A DNA stretch of 64,000 bases from NCBI RefSeq assembly GCF_014334115.1, contig NZ_CP060494.1:2386501-2450500 (forward strand), written 5' to 3'. This document shows positions 18,569 to 27,148 of the stretch, piece after piece. Under the pieces are notes generated by a model. It had not been told where the DNA came from. It saw only the letters and a program-made list of their open reading frames with translations, and made no database searches. Both the position numbers and the translations under genes were made by a program. The stretch comes from Sphingosinithalassobacter sp. CS137 (GTDB lineage Bacteria; Pseudomonadota; Alphaproteobacteria; Sphingomonadales; Sphingomonadaceae). Position 1 is the stretch's first letter. Each line of letters begins with the position of its first letter.

Positions 18569-19189
18569 TCAGACATGCGCAAAGATGTCGATATCCGGCC
18601 AGCCGGCGAGGTCCAGTTCGGCGCGGCTGGGCAGGAAGTCGAAACAGGCCTGGGCGAGGGGCATGCGTCCTTCACGCTCGAGCCGGCGGTCGAGTTCCGT
18701 CTTGAGCGCATGGAGATGGCGCACGTCGGACGCGGCATAGTCGCGCTGCGCGTCGCTGAGCTCGGGCCCGCCCCAGTCGGACGACTGCTGCACCTTCGAC
18801 AGTTCCTGGCCGAGCAGCTCGCGCACGAGCTCCTTCAGTCCGTGACGATCGGTGTAGGTGCGCACGAGCCGCGACGCGGTCTTGGTGCAATATACCGGCG
18901 CCGCCATCACGCCGAGATAGAAGCGGATCGCGGCAAGATCGAACCGGGCATAATGATAGAGCTTGAGCCGTTCCGAATCGCTCAGCAACGCCCGCAGATT
19001 GGGCGCGTCGTACAGGCTGCGTGGACCGAAGCGGACGAGATGCTCGTCGCCGCCGCCATCGGAAAGCTGCACCACGCACAGCCGGTCGCGGGGAGTGACG
19101 AGGCCCATCGTCTCGGTGTCGACCGCGATCGATGCGCCGGGCGCGAACAGGCCCTCGGGAAGGTCTTCTTCGTGGAAATGAACTGCCAT
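18569..19189 (-). CDS. rnd: Ribonuclease D-type 3'-5' exonuclease
   Basis: 206 residues from the ATG at 19189. The DEDDy nuclease residues are D24 and E26 (DTET), D84 (YHYARFD), Y151 and D155 (YAASD). The HRDC domains of E. coli RNase D are absent, as is usual for the short alphaproteobacterial form. It trims 3' ends of stable RNAs (family knowledge). It heads the run into lptC-lptA-lptB-rpoN, an order I recall as common in sphingomonads, and lies 31 bases downstream of terC. Confidence 0.93.
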   Translation of the reverse strand: MAVHFHEEDLPEGLFAPGASIAVDTETMGLVTPRDRLCVVQLSDGGGDEHLVRFGPRSLYDAPNLRALLSDSERLKLYHYARFDLAAIRFYLGVMAAPVYCTKTASRLVRTYTDRHGLKELVRELLGQELSKVQQSSDWGGPELSDAQRDYAASDVRHLHALKTELDRRLEREGRMPLAQACFDFLPSRAELDLAGWPDIDIFAHV

Positions 19190-19220
19190 CCCGCGCGCAT
19201 AGGCGGGATGGCTCCGCACC

Positions 19221-20048
19221 TCAATGGGGGGCGGACGGCGCTCCCTCGCCCCGCGCTGCCGCCGCAGCCGCTTCGTTGCGTTCCTTGCTCCGCCGCGACC
19301 AGATGTTGAGCATCTCGACTCCGGCCGAGAAGGCCATCGCCGCGTAGATATAGCCCTTAGGAATGTGCGCGCCGAAGCCCTCGGCGATCAGCACCATGCC
19401 GATCATCAGCAGGAAGCCGAGCGCCAGCATCACCACCGTGGGATTGGCGTTGATGAAATTGGCGAGGGGAGTAGCGGCGAGCAGCATCACGCTCACCGCC
19501 ACGATCACGGCGACATACATGATCTCGACATGCTCGGTCATCCCGACGGCGGTGAGGATCGAATCGATCGAGAAGACGATGTCGAGCAGCAGGATCTGGA
19601 CGATCGCCGAGCCGAAGTTCATCGCCACCGCCTGCTTCTTGTCGAGCAGATCGTCGCTTTCGTGGACGTCCACCGAGTGATGGATTTCCTTCGTGGCCTT
19701 CCACACCAGGAACAGGCCACCGGCGATCAGGATCAGGTCGCGCCACGAGAACGCCGTTTCGAACGCCGGTTCGCCATGTTCGCCCAGCGGCCCGGTGATG
19801 CCGAGATCGAAGACCGGCGCCACCAGCCCGACGATCCAGGCGATCATCGTCAGCAGCGCAAGCCGCATCACCAGAGCCAGGCCGATGCCGATCTTCCGCG
19901 CCTTTTCGCGCTGATTCTCGGGAAGCTTGTTGGAAAGAATCGAAATGAAGATCAGGTTGTCGATGCCGAGCACGACCTCCATCACGATGAGAGTGACAAG
20001 CGCGGCCCATGCGGCCGGGCTGGCGAGCAGCTCGAGAATCCCTTCCAT
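19221..20048 (-). CDS. TerC family integral membrane protein
   Basis: 275 residues from the ATG at 20048, start of [14 protein letters not shown]. TerC signature motifs are [12 protein letters not shown] in the first helix and [17 protein letters not shown] in the second half, each with an acidic residue within the membrane. About seven to eight helices are predicted. A charged cytoplasmic loop ([17 protein letters not shown]) separates the halves. TerC proteins are linked to tellurite resistance and, more recently, to manganese export or metalation of exported proteins; which applies here is unknown. The C-terminus is basic then alanine-rich. Confidence 0.93.
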   Translation of the reverse strand: MEGILELLASPAAWAALVTLIVMEVVLGIDNLIFISILSNKLPENQREKARKIGIGLALVMRLALLTMIAWIVGLVAPVFDLGITGPLGEHGEPAFETAFSWRDLILIAGGLFLVWKATKEIHHSVDVHESDDLLDKKQAVAMNFGSAIVQILLLDIVFSIDSILTAVGMTEHVEIMYVAVIVAVSVMLLAATPLANFINANPTVVMLALGFLLMIGMVLIAEGFGAHIPKGYIYAAMAFSAGVEMLNIWSRRSKERNEAAAAAARGEGAPSAPH

Positions 20049-20263
20049 GATTCGCCTGTGCCGCGAGACTGCGCGTGGTGCAAGCGCCTGACGCAGCGGG
20101 GGCTTGCCCAAATCAAGTCGGAATTCGTTCGCGCCATGTCCGAAAATGGGCTATGGGGACTCCTAAGGCACTTTTGGATTCGGTGCTCGGAGACCTGCGT
20201 TTTTCGTCCGGCGCTTGGGTTTTTGTTGGTGCAAGGGACGAAACCGGGAAGACGAACAGGGCA

Positions 20264-21043
20264 ATGAGTTTTGATCGAGGGCGCCGCGGGGATCGCGGCG
20301 GGCGCGGCAGGGACAAGCGCGACAGTTTCGGCGACGACGGCGGTTTCGGTGGTGGCTTCGGCGACCGTGGTGATCGCGGCGGCTTCGGAGGCGGCGATCG
20401 CTTCGGCGGCGGCGGTGGTGGCTTCGGCGATCGCGGTGGTTTCGGCGGCGGTGGCGGCGGCTTCCGTGGCGGCGGCGGCGGTTTCGGCGGTGGCGGCGGC
20501 GGTGGTCGCGGCATGCCGCCCCAAGTCGTCGGCGAAGCCACGGGCGTCGTCAAATTCTTCAATGGCCAGAAGGGCTTCGGCTTCATCGTTCGCGATGACG
20601 GCGGCGAGGACGTGTTTGTGCACATCTCGGCGGTCGAACAGGCGGGCCTTACCGGCCTTGCCGAAGGCCAGCCGCTCGGCTTCACGCTGGTCGACCGCGG
20701 TGGCCGCATCTCGGCGACCGATCTCAAGATCGACGGCGAACCGATGCCGGTCGAGGATCGCGGTCCTCCGCCCGGCGGCGGCTTCGGCGGCGCGCCCCGT
20801 GGCGGCCCCCAGCGGCAGCTGACCGGCGAGAAGGCGACCGGAACGGTCAAGTTCTTCAACGCGATGAAGGGCTTCGGTTTCATCCAGCGCGATGACGGCC
20901 AGCCCGATGCGTTCGTCCACATCAGCGCGGTCGAGCGTGCGGGCATGCCGACGCTCAACGAAGGCGACCGGCTCGAGTTCGAGCTCGAAGTGGATCGGCG
21001 CGGCAAATATGCCGCGGTGAACCTGCAGCCCAAGCAGGACTGA
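20264..21043 (+). CDS. Double cold-shock-domain protein with glycine-rich N-terminus
   Basis: 259 residues from the ATG at 20264. Residues 1 to about 85 are a low-complexity GFGGG/RGD/RGG-like stretch. Two cold-shock domains follow: about 90-155 (GVVKFFNGQKGFGFI, DVFVHISAVE) and about 187-255 (GTVKFFNAMKGFGFI, DAFVHISAVE), each with intact RNP1 and RNP2. Such proteins bind single-stranded RNA/DNA and melt structure. Double-domain CSPs are known in alphaproteobacteria; the long Gly/Arg N-terminus is less usual and could promote RNA condensation. The gene has its own promoter region (divergent from terC) and a good terminator downstream. Confidence 0.92.
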   Translation: MSFDRGRRGDRGGRGRDKRDSFGDDGGFGGGFGDRGDRGGFGGGDRFGGGGGGFGDRGGFGGGGGGFRGGGGGFGGGGGGGRGMPPQVVGEATGVVKFFNGQKGFGFIVRDDGGEDVFVHISAVEQAGLTGLAEGQPLGFTLVDRGGRISATDLKIDGEPMPVEDRGPPPGGGFGGAPRGGPQRQLTGEKATGTVKFFNAMKGFGFIQRDDGQPDAFVHISAVERAGMPTLNEGDRLEFELEVDRRGKYAAVNLQPKQD

Positions 21044-21064
21044 GCCGAACGGCGGTAATCGAGA

Positions 21065-21099
21065 AAGGGGCGGTTCTGCGAACGAACCGCCCCTTTTTT
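21065..21099 (+). terminator. Rho-independent terminator after the cold-shock gene
   Basis: A 12-base-pair perfect stem (AAGGGGCGGTTC paired with GAACCGCCCCTT), a 7-base loop and a run of T's. It starts 21 bases after the stop codon. The best intrinsic terminator in the window. Confidence 0.92.
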
Positions 21100-21123
21100 G
21101 CATGGGCGCTCCCGAAAGTGGAT

Positions 21124-21570
21124 TTAGCTCGGTGTTCGCCGCTCGATCAGCGTCACGATCAGGTGCGAGCACAGCGCGGAGGCGGTGGCGCTCGCGATCA
21201 CGAGCAGTGCAAGCAGCGCGCCCGTCACTGCGCGATCGGCGATATAGTCTCCCAAGGGGCTGATGCCGAAGAGCCAACCCAGCAGCACGACGCTGGCGAC
21301 ACTTCCCCCCAAGGCGCCCGCAAGCGCCCAGCGCAGGCGCGAACCGCGCGAATCGCGCAGGTACCAGAGCGCCACCGGGCCGCCGACAACGAGCGCGGCC
21401 GGAACCGCCCACAGCAGGAACACGCCGAGCAGCCTCGGCAGCCCGACAAGCGAACCGCCGGTCAGCGCGAGCAGCAGCACGGCGATGAAGGGAGCCGCAG
21501 CGACCGGCCCCAGTCCCACGGCGGCGAGCAGGGGCAGGCGGCGGTAGCGATGATCGGCGGCTGGTCTCAT
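21124..21570 (-). CDS. Uncharacterised four-helix membrane protein
   Basis: 148 residues with four hydrophobic segments at about 15-37, 43-64, 82-102 and 114-140. The loop SRGSRLRWALAGALGGS carries positive charge and is likely cytoplasmic. No family is recognised. It lies 40 bases downstream of the DNA ligase gene on the same strand and may be co-transcribed; nothing connects it functionally to repair. Confidence 0.6.
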   Translation of the reverse strand: MRPAADHRYRRLPLLAAVGLGPVAAAPFIAVLLLALTGGSLVGLPRLLGVFLLWAVPAALVVGGPVALWYLRDSRGSRLRWALAGALGGSVASVVLLGWLFGISPLGDYIADRAVTGALLALLVIASATASALCSHLIVTLIERRTPS

Positions 21571-21610
21571 CGTTTCGCAATAGCATCGCCGCCGCGCAGC
21601 GCGAGCGGCA

Positions 21611-23209
21611 TCACGTCACCAGCCGGCGCAATCCTTCCAGCGTCTCCGCCTCGGCGGCCGGCTTGTCGGTGCGGATTCGCGCGATTCGTGGAAAGCGCAT
21701 CGCCAGTCCCGACTTGTGCCGCTTCGATTCGTGAACCGAATCGAACGCCACCTCGAGCACGAGTGTCTTCTCGACCTCGCGCACGGGGCCGAACCGGTTC
21801 AGCGTGTGATTGCGCACGAATCGGTCGAGCCACTTCAGCTCCTCGTCGGTGAAGCCGAAATAGGCCTTGCCGACCGGCAGCAGCGCGCCCTCCTCGCCCC
21901 AGGCGCCGAAGGTGTAATCGGAGTAGAAGCTCGATCGCTTGCCGCTACCGCGCTGCGCATACATCAGCACACAGTCGGCGGTCAGCGGATCGCGCTTCCA
22001 TTTGTACCACAGGCCCGCGCGACGACCCGCGACGTAAGGCGAGTCACGGCGCTTGAGCATCACGCCCTCGATCGCAGCGCTGCGCGCGCCGGCGCGGATG
22101 TTCTCCAGCGCGGCGAAATCGGACGCTTCGATGAGTGCCGAGACGTCGAATCGCTCCGGATCGAGCGCCGTGGCGAATGCCTCCAGCCGCGCCCGCCGCG
22201 TGGTCCAGGGCTGCTCGCGCAGATCCTCCGCGCCGTCGAAGAGAATGTCGTAGAGGCGGACGAAAGCGGGAAATTCAGCGAGCGTCTTCGCCGGCACCGT
22301 CTTTCGCCCCAGCCGCTGCTGCAACGCGTTGAAGCTTGCCGCGCCGCCGCCTTCACCGAGAGTCGCTGCGCCCTGCGCCTCGCCCTTCACCAGCAGCTCG
22401 CCGTCGAGCACGCCGGGCGTCACGAAGGCCTGTGCGACCTCCGGGAAGCTGGCGGTGATATCGTCGCCAGCGCGGCTGTAGAGCCGGGTTTCGCCATCGA
22501 CATGGACGAGCTGGACGCGAATGCCGTCCCATTTCCACTCGGCGGCATAGGCGTCGAGCGACAGCCGATCTGCTTCGAGGGGGTGTGCGAGCATGAACGG
22601 GCGGAACACCGGCAGGTGCTCGGCGGTCGGTTGCGCGCCGCGTCCCTCGGCCCAATCGAACAGGGGCGCGTAGGGTGGCGCGAGCCCATGCCACACTTCC
22701 TCGACAGCATCGACGTCGAGCCCGAACGCCTGGGCGAGCGCGGTCTTGGCGAGCCGCGCCGAAACGCCGACTCGCAAGGCCCCGGTCGAGAGCTTCAGCA
22801 GCGCGAACCGCTCGTCGGCATCGAGCCGGTCGAGCATCGCGGCGAGCACCGCCGGAGCTTCCGCACGGCCGAGCGAAGCCAGCCGCGTCACGGCTTCGCC
22901 GAGCGGCAGCGGCGTGCCGCTCCCGTCGCCGCGCACCGGCCCCGGCCACAGCAGGGCGACGGTCTCGGCCGTGTCCCCCACGAAATCCCGGCTCATCGCG
23001 AAAAGCACCGGATCGCAGCGTTCCGCGATCAGCGCACGGATCAGCGCGGGTTTGACCGCCGGCAGATCGAGCCCGCCGGTAAGCGCCGCCATCGCCCAGC
23101 CGCGATCTGGATCGGGCGTGGCTTTGAGATACTCGGCGATGTGCCGCAGCTTCGCGTTGCGCGAGCGCGTGTAGATCAGGCTGTCGAGCAGGTCGGCGAA
23201 GGCACGCAT
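21611..23209 (-). CDS. Ligase-associated (LigB/LigC-like) ATP-dependent DNA ligase
   Basis: 532 residues. An N-terminal DNA-binding region (1 to about 200) is followed by the nucleotidyltransferase core with motif I EWKWDG at 224-229 (K226 is the adenylated lysine), SRAGDDIT (motif Ia), a VLDGELL-type motif III, EGVMLKRRDSPYVAGRR (motif IV) and WYKWKRDPLTADCV (motif V). A C-terminal OB domain follows. The size and architecture match the ligase that gives its name to the helicase/exonuclease set at 9-13 kb. It likely seals breaks in stationary phase or after damage. Here it is separated from its usual partners by about 9 kb of core genes. Confidence 0.93.
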   Translation of the reverse strand: MRAFADLLDSLIYTRSRNAKLRHIAEYLKATPDPDRGWAMAALTGGLDLPAVKPALIRALIAERCDPVLFAMSRDFVGDTAETVALLWPGPVRGDGSGTPLPLGEAVTRLASLGRAEAPAVLAAMLDRLDADERFALLKLSTGALRVGVSARLAKTALAQAFGLDVDAVEEVWHGLAPPYAPLFDWAEGRGAQPTAEHLPVFRPFMLAHPLEADRLSLDAYAAEWKWDGIRVQLVHVDGETRLYSRAGDDITASFPEVAQAFVTPGVLDGELLVKGEAQGAATLGEGGGAASFNALQQRLGRKTVPAKTLAEFPAFVRLYDILFDGAEDLREQPWTTRRARLEAFATALDPERFDVSALIEASDFAALENIRAGARSAAIEGVMLKRRDSPYVAGRRAGLWYKWKRDPLTADCVLMYAQRGSGKRSSFYSDYTFGAWGEEGALLPVGKAYFGFTDEELKWLDRFVRNHTLNRFGPVREVEKTLVLEVAFDSVHESKRHKSGLAMRFPRIARIRTDKPAAEAETLEGLRRLVT

Positions 23210-23278
23210 CGCATTTAGATGGGCGCACCCCTCGGCTTTCGCTACGTCCGCTCCGCGCAGGGGGAGGGCGACAGTTCG

Positions 23279-24127
23279 ATGGTGAAGCGAGTCACGCTTG
23301 GTGTGTTGCTCCTTGCCGGGGTCGGTGTGGCGGTTCTGCTCTTCGCCTTTATCGAGGCGCGCAGCGATCCAGTGGTTCGCGAAGCGCGCATCGCCATGCG
23401 CGACTGGCCCGAAGGCGCCCCGCCGCTACGGCTGGTGCTCGTCTCCGACATTCATCTCGGCAGCCCGGCAATGGATGGCGCGCGGCTGGATCGGATCGTC
23501 ACACAGATCAATGCGCTGGACCCGGATCTGGTGGTGATCGCCGGCGACTTCATCTTCGGGCACGAACGCGGCAGCGCAGCGATGCTGGGCGCCGGCCTGC
23601 CGGCGTCGCTGGCGCGGCTGGATGCGCCGCTCGGCACGGTCGCCGCGCTGGGGAATCACGATCACTGGACCGGGATTGCGGCGGTGCGCGAGCAGCTGGA
23701 ACGCGCAGGGGTGGCTGTCGTGGAAAATGGCGCGATTCGCCGGGGACCGATCGTTCTCGGCGTAGTGGGGGACGATTTCACTCGGCACGATGATATCCCG
23801 GCGACGCTGGCGGCGATGGCGGAGCTCGAGGGTCCGCAGGTCGTGCTCAGTCACTCGCCTGACATCGCGCCCGAACTGCCGCCTGAGGTCGCGTTGGTGC
23901 TCGCCGGGCACACCCATTGCGGGCAGGTCGTGCCGCCGCTGATCGGGCCGCTGGTGAGCGTGTCGCGCTATGGCGAGCGCTATCGCTGCGGCGTGCGGCG
24001 CGAAGGCGGTCGTTTGGTCGTCGTGACTGCCGGGCTCGGAACGAGCGGGCCGCCGTTGCGGATGGGCGCTCCGCCGGATCTGTGGCTGCTTACGCTTGTG
24101 CGGCCTCAGTCGCGGGCGCGGCGATAA
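23279..24127 (+). CDS. Membrane-anchored metallophosphoesterase (YaeI-like)
   Basis: 282 residues from the ATG at 23279, chosen because a signal-anchor helix (VTLGVLLLAGVGVAVLLFAF) starts there. The calcineurin-like metal ligands are D57-x-H59 (SDIHLG), GDF at 89-91, GNHDHW at 125-130, the conserved H of VLSHSPD and AGHTHCGQ. The YaeI/lipid phosphatase-like subfamily has this anchor and the GHTHCGQ motif; substrates proposed for relatives include UDP-diacylglucosamine or phospholipids, but none can be assigned. Its end overlaps a broken gene on the other strand by 22 bases. Confidence 0.9.
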   Translation: MVKRVTLGVLLLAGVGVAVLLFAFIEARSDPVVREARIAMRDWPEGAPPLRLVLVSDIHLGSPAMDGARLDRIVTQINALDPDLVVIAGDFIFGHERGSAAMLGAGLPASLARLDAPLGTVAALGNHDHWTGIAAVREQLERAGVAVVENGAIRRGPIVLGVVGDDFTRHDDIPATLAAMAELEGPQVVLSHSPDIAPELPPEVALVLAGHTHCGQVVPPLIGPLVSVSRYGERYRCGVRREGGRLVVVTAGLGTSGPPLRMGAPPDLWLLTLVRPQSRARR

Positions 24128-24622
24128 CGGAACGGCGCCTCGAAGCTGGTTCCGTCCTCGCGCGCGATGCGCACCGTCACCACGAGGCCGTCTTCCCCCT
24201 CACGGGCCAGGGTGAGGCCATCGAAATAGGCCGCATCCTGCTCGATCGCGACCAGCCGGAACTGCTCGGCCTTTCCGCTGGCATCCTCCACCCGTCAGGT
24301 CCGAATTGAAGTGACGCAGCCTGTAGACGAGCGAGCCGCCCTCGCTCGCGATTTGCAGCAGCTCGTAGAAACGGATGCCGCCTGCGCCGTCTTCCATCAG
24401 GAAATGGCCAGCGATCTGGCCGCCGCGCGGGCGCGAATAGACTTCTACGGCGGGCGCGCCGAGACCTTCTCCCACCCACTCGCCGGCGATCCAGGCGAGC
24501 GCGCCGATCTCGGCGGGCGGAGAAACGCCGTCCGGAGGCATCGTTCGCGTCGCCTGCGCAAGTGCCGGGGAGCCCGCGACGCTCGAAAACAGCAGCGCCG
24601 CCGCCCACCAGATCCGGATCAT
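24106..24622 (-). pseudogene. DUF6265-type secreted protein, interrupted by a frameshift
   Basis: Begins at 24622 with a signal peptide (MIRIWWAAALLFSSVAGSPALAQ) and the family core IGALAWIAGEWVGEG, then EVYSRPRGGQIAGHF, IRFYELLQI and YRLRHFNSDLTG. After that the frame is lost and the natural continuation (EDASGKAEQFRLVAIEQDAAYFDGLTLARE...) is read in a different frame down to 24106. The break is at about 24288-24294, where GGTGGAGGATGCC would need about two extra bases to restore a Trp-Glu after LTG. Everything else is intact, so this is either a recent mutation or a sequencing error. Confidence 0.8.
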
Positions 24623-24703
24623 GCTTCCACTCCAATAAGGAAGCCTGATCTGTACCCCGGCGCGACGGCGGCGCAATTGCCGATCTTGCGCTATTGCGCG
24701 TGG

Positions 24704-24877
24704 TCAGGTCATTTTCTTGCCCGCGATCAGCCCGAGGATCAGGAAGATCACGAACAGCGCCAGCGCGATGAAGAACAGGATCTTCGCGATCTCGACGAAC
24801 GCACCGCCGATGCCGCCGAAGCCGAGAACGGCGAGTACGAGACCGATCACGAGAAAGATGATTGCCCAACGAAGCAT
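24704..24877 (-). CDS. DUF1328 small membrane protein (YtjA-like)
   Basis: 57 residues from the ATG at 24877. Two hydrophobic helices with the DUF1328 pattern: [20 protein letters not shown], then [31 protein letters not shown]. The protein is tiny and widely conserved but its function is unknown; expression is often stress-induced in relatives. A 6-base-pair hairpin (24888-24902) lies just upstream and slightly overlaps the Shine-Dalgarno region on the minus strand. Confidence 0.88.
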   Translation of the reverse strand: MLRWAIIFLVIGLVLAVLGFGGIGGAFVEIAKILFFIALALFVIFLILGLIAGKKMT

Positions 24878-25055
24878 GTAGCGTCTCCCACCTGTGAGGT
24901 GGAAGAAGCGCATGGAACAGCACGGGGTTCCGTCTCGCGCGCAGCGGGCTTTGCCGCTACAAGAGCCGGCGCGCGACTGTGGGCGCGGCAGCCGAGCGGC
25001 TCCGACGTGGCGTGTACCCTTGCCCGGAAGTTCCGGCATGACGAAAGGTCAGACG

Positions 25056-25379
25056 ATGAAGCTCATGATTTCGGCGGCACTGCTGCTCGCCGCCACGATC
25101 TCACCCGCCGTAGCGCAGGATGCTCCGGCGAATGCGAATACCAGCCCGCCCGCGGCCGATACGCTGGCGCAGTTCACGCTCGACACGCCGGTCGAACAGA
25201 TCGTCGCCGACGAGCGCGCGAAGGCAGTGCTCGACGCGAACATTCCCGGCGTTTCGACTCATGAATCCTACGACATGTTCAAATCCATGTCGCTCCGGCA
25301 GCTCCAGCCCTATTCCGGCGGCCAGATCACCGACGAGATGCTGGCGAAGACCGAGGCCGAGTTCGCGGCCATCAACTAA
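25056..25379 (+). CDS. Small periplasmic protein, uncharacterised
   Basis: 107 residues with a clear signal peptide (MKLMISAALLLAATISPAVAQD) and a mature acidic-to-neutral domain carrying TPVEQIVADERAKAVLDANIPGVSTH. The segment 'FKSMSLRQLQPYSGGQITDEML' resembles short periplasmic proteins often found beside alphaproteobacterial glucoamylase or peptidase genes, but no function is established. The ATG at 25056 is favoured by GAAAGG at about 25043. A strong hairpin follows the stop. Confidence 0.7.
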   Translation: MKLMISAALLLAATISPAVAQDAPANANTSPPAADTLAQFTLDTPVEQIVADERAKAVLDANIPGVSTHESYDMFKSMSLRQLQPYSGGQITDEMLAKTEAEFAAIN

Positions 25380-25397
25380 GCCGCCTTCGACGAAAAC

Positions 25398-25426
25398 GGC
25401 CGGCCGGAGCGGGACTCCGGCCGGCC
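25398..25426. terminator. Strong hairpin between convergent genes, terminator-like
   Basis: An 11-base-pair perfect GC stem (25398-25408 with 25416-25426) and a 7-base loop, located between the small periplasmic protein (plus) and dps (minus). It lacks a T-run on either side, so efficiency as an intrinsic terminator is uncertain; it may work in both directions or as a 3' stabiliser. Confidence 0.5.
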
Positions 25427-25448
25427 CCTGTCGGTTCGGGACAGCGTC

Positions 25449-25943
25449 TCAGCCTTTCCGGCCGGCCTCGAACAGGAACCAGGCGCGCTCCTCGGCCTGA
25501 TCGGTCCATTCGTCGATCACGGCACTGGTGGCATTGTCCTTCGCGTCGTCGGCGATGTCCTTGGCCTCTCGCAGCGCCTCGACCAGCTTCAGATTGTCGT
25601 CGCGCAGCTCGGCGAGCATGTCGCCTGCGGTGACGAAATCCTTGTCATTGTCCTTGATCGTCTGACGGCGCGCGATGTCGCCGATCGAGCGGAGCGTGGT
25701 GTTGCCCGTCTTGCGCACGCGCTCGGCGATCAGATCGGTGGTTCCCAGGATCTGCGCCGCCTGCTCGTCGAGCATCAGGTGATAGTCGCGGAAGTGCGGG
25801 CCCGAGACGTGCCAGTGGAAGTTCTTCGTCTTCAGATACAGCGTATAGCTGTCGGCGAGGATGCCGTTCAGCGCCTCCGCGACGGTCTTGGTGGCGTTGC
25901 TGCTGAGATCGGTGGGGGTTTTCAGCGCGGGGTTGTCGGCCAT
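25449..25943 (-). CDS. dps: DNA-binding ferritin-like protein Dps
   Basis: 164 residues from the ATG at 25943. Inter-subunit ferroxidase residues are visible in NFHWHVSGPHFRDYHLMLDEQ (H, H, D and E positions). A four-helix bundle of the usual length follows. Dps stores iron, consumes peroxide and compacts DNA in stationary phase or oxidative stress. The N-terminus has few lysines, so DNA binding may be weaker than in E. coli Dps (inference). Confidence 0.95.
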   Translation of the reverse strand: MADNPALKTPTDLSSNATKTVAEALNGILADSYTLYLKTKNFHWHVSGPHFRDYHLMLDEQAAQILGTTDLIAERVRKTGNTTLRSIGDIARRQTIKDNDKDFVTAGDMLAELRDDNLKLVEALREAKDIADDAKDNATSAVIDEWTDQAEERAWFLFEAGRKG

Positions 25944-26058
25944 CGGGTCCTCCTGAAAAAAACGTGAATTCGATTCGTTCAGGCAACGAACCTCTACGCA
26001 TTTCGCTCCGACGCGGTACACGGGATTCTCCCGATCACGGCAATCGACTGCACCGCGC

Positions 26059-26622
26059 TCAAAGGAGCCGCAGCGCACCCAGGCCGACGATGGCCCCTGC
26101 TACCAGGAAGAGCAGCCCGGTTAGCACACGGAAGCCGCGGAAGGGTATTCGTCGCCACGCGCGCTCGCCCAGTGCAGCCGCGACGAACGCCACGGCGAGT
26201 GCGCCGAATGCGGCACCGACAGCGGCGAACCAGGGCATGCTCCGCGCCCCGATCGCGAAGGTGAGGAATTGCGTCCGCTCGCCGAACGCGAGGATGAAGA
26301 TGCCGAGGAGCGGCACCAGCAGCGGACCGAGTCGCCACGTGTCGAGCCGCTCGGGGGCGCGCTCCGGAACCAGCGCGAACAGGCCGCCGTAGAGCAGCGC
26401 CACTGCAAGCAGCAGCGCGCGCGCCTCGGGCGTGAGCATGGGCGCGATCCACAGCGCGCCAAGCGCAGCGAGCGCATTGCCTGCCGCGTGCCCGAGACCG
26501 GCCGCCAGCGCGACCAATAGCGGCCGCCCGAATCGGTCGGCGAGAATCGCAGTGAGCCAGGCAGGGCGATCGCCGAGCTGAGTCAGCACGGCTATGAGGA
26601 ACGCGGGGACCAATGCTTCCAT
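26059..26622 (-). CDS. TMEM165/GDT1 family (UPF0016) transporter
   Basis: 187 residues with six hydrophobic helices in two halves. The family motif E-x-G-D-[KR]-[TS] appears in degenerate form: TQLGDRPAW near residue 15 and FGERTQF near residue 117. The first copy has Q in place of E and P in place of T/S; the second reads GERT. Relatives (Gdt1, MneA) export Mn2+ or Ca2+. The loss of canonical residues in both copies makes the substrate uncertain. It is upstream of dps on the same strand but probably in its own transcription unit. Confidence 0.85.
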   Translation of the reverse strand: MEALVPAFLIAVLTQLGDRPAWLTAILADRFGRPLLVALAAGLGHAAGNALAALGALWIAPMLTPEARALLLAVALLYGGLFALVPERAPERLDTWRLGPLLVPLLGIFILAFGERTQFLTFAIGARSMPWFAAVGAAFGALAVAFVAAALGERAWRRIPFRGFRVLTGLLFLVAGAIVGLGALRLL

Positions 26623-26845
26623 CTGCCGTCAGCCTGCCGATCGCGGCGGCGGCGCCACTGGCAAGGGGAGGCGGCCGAAGCGGCCATGCACGAAGGAAAG
26701 GGCCCGATGCACTGCTGCCATGCCACTCCCTCTGATAGCGCCTCGCGCAGCGTGCGCGAACAGGGTTAACGCCTCGTGAAGCGCACGGAGCCTTGACTTT
26801 CGTCCGCAGCTGTCGCATCCGCCCGCGTCTGTCAGCGGCCGCCCG

Positions 26846-26863
26846 AAGGCGCGCCGCCTTTTT
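26846..26863 (+). promoter_or_regulatory. Hairpin plus T-run in the rpmG leader (possible attenuator)
   Basis: AAGGCG, loop CGC, CGCCTT followed by TTT, located 28-45 bases before the rpmG ATG. There is no plus-strand gene upstream, so it is not a terminator for a preceding gene. It could attenuate rpmG. A TTGACT hexamer at 26793-26798 upstream may be the -35 element, but no convincing -10 was seen. Confidence 0.35.
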
Positions 26864-26890
26864 CGTTTCAGTATTCGAGGGTTTCGGGTC

Positions 26891-27058
26891 ATGGCCAAGC
26901 CGACCACTGTCAAGATCAAGCTCGTCAGCTCGGCGGACACGGGCTTCTTCTACGTCACCAAGAAGAATCCGCGCACCCAGACCGAGAAGCTCAGCTTCCG
27001 CAAATATGATCCCGTCGTGCGCAAGCACGTCGAGTTCAAGGAAGCCAAGATCAAGTAA
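26891..27058 (+). CDS. rpmG: 50S ribosomal protein L33
   Basis: 55 residues: [18 protein letters not shown], then [16 protein letters not shown] and [18 protein letters not shown]. This is the cysteine-free (zinc-independent) L33 form. The length and opening are exactly those of the family. The gene stands alone on the plus strand, as is common in alphaproteobacteria. Confidence 0.97.
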   Translation: MAKPTTVKIKLVSSADTGFFYVTKKNPRTQTEKLSFRKYDPVVRKHVEFKEAKIK

Positions 27059-27148
27059 GCCGGGCGCGGCGCGTTTGCCTGTACAGCGCCGCCGTGGATC
27101 CTTGGTCCAGGGCGGCGTTCGCACGCCCGCGATTCGTCTGGACGAGGC

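Noticed and set aside
23256..23279. CGCAGGGGGAGGGCG before the metallophosphatase as a REP hairpin
   Set aside because: No inverted partner; it is more likely the purine-rich ribosome binding region of the gene starting at 23279.
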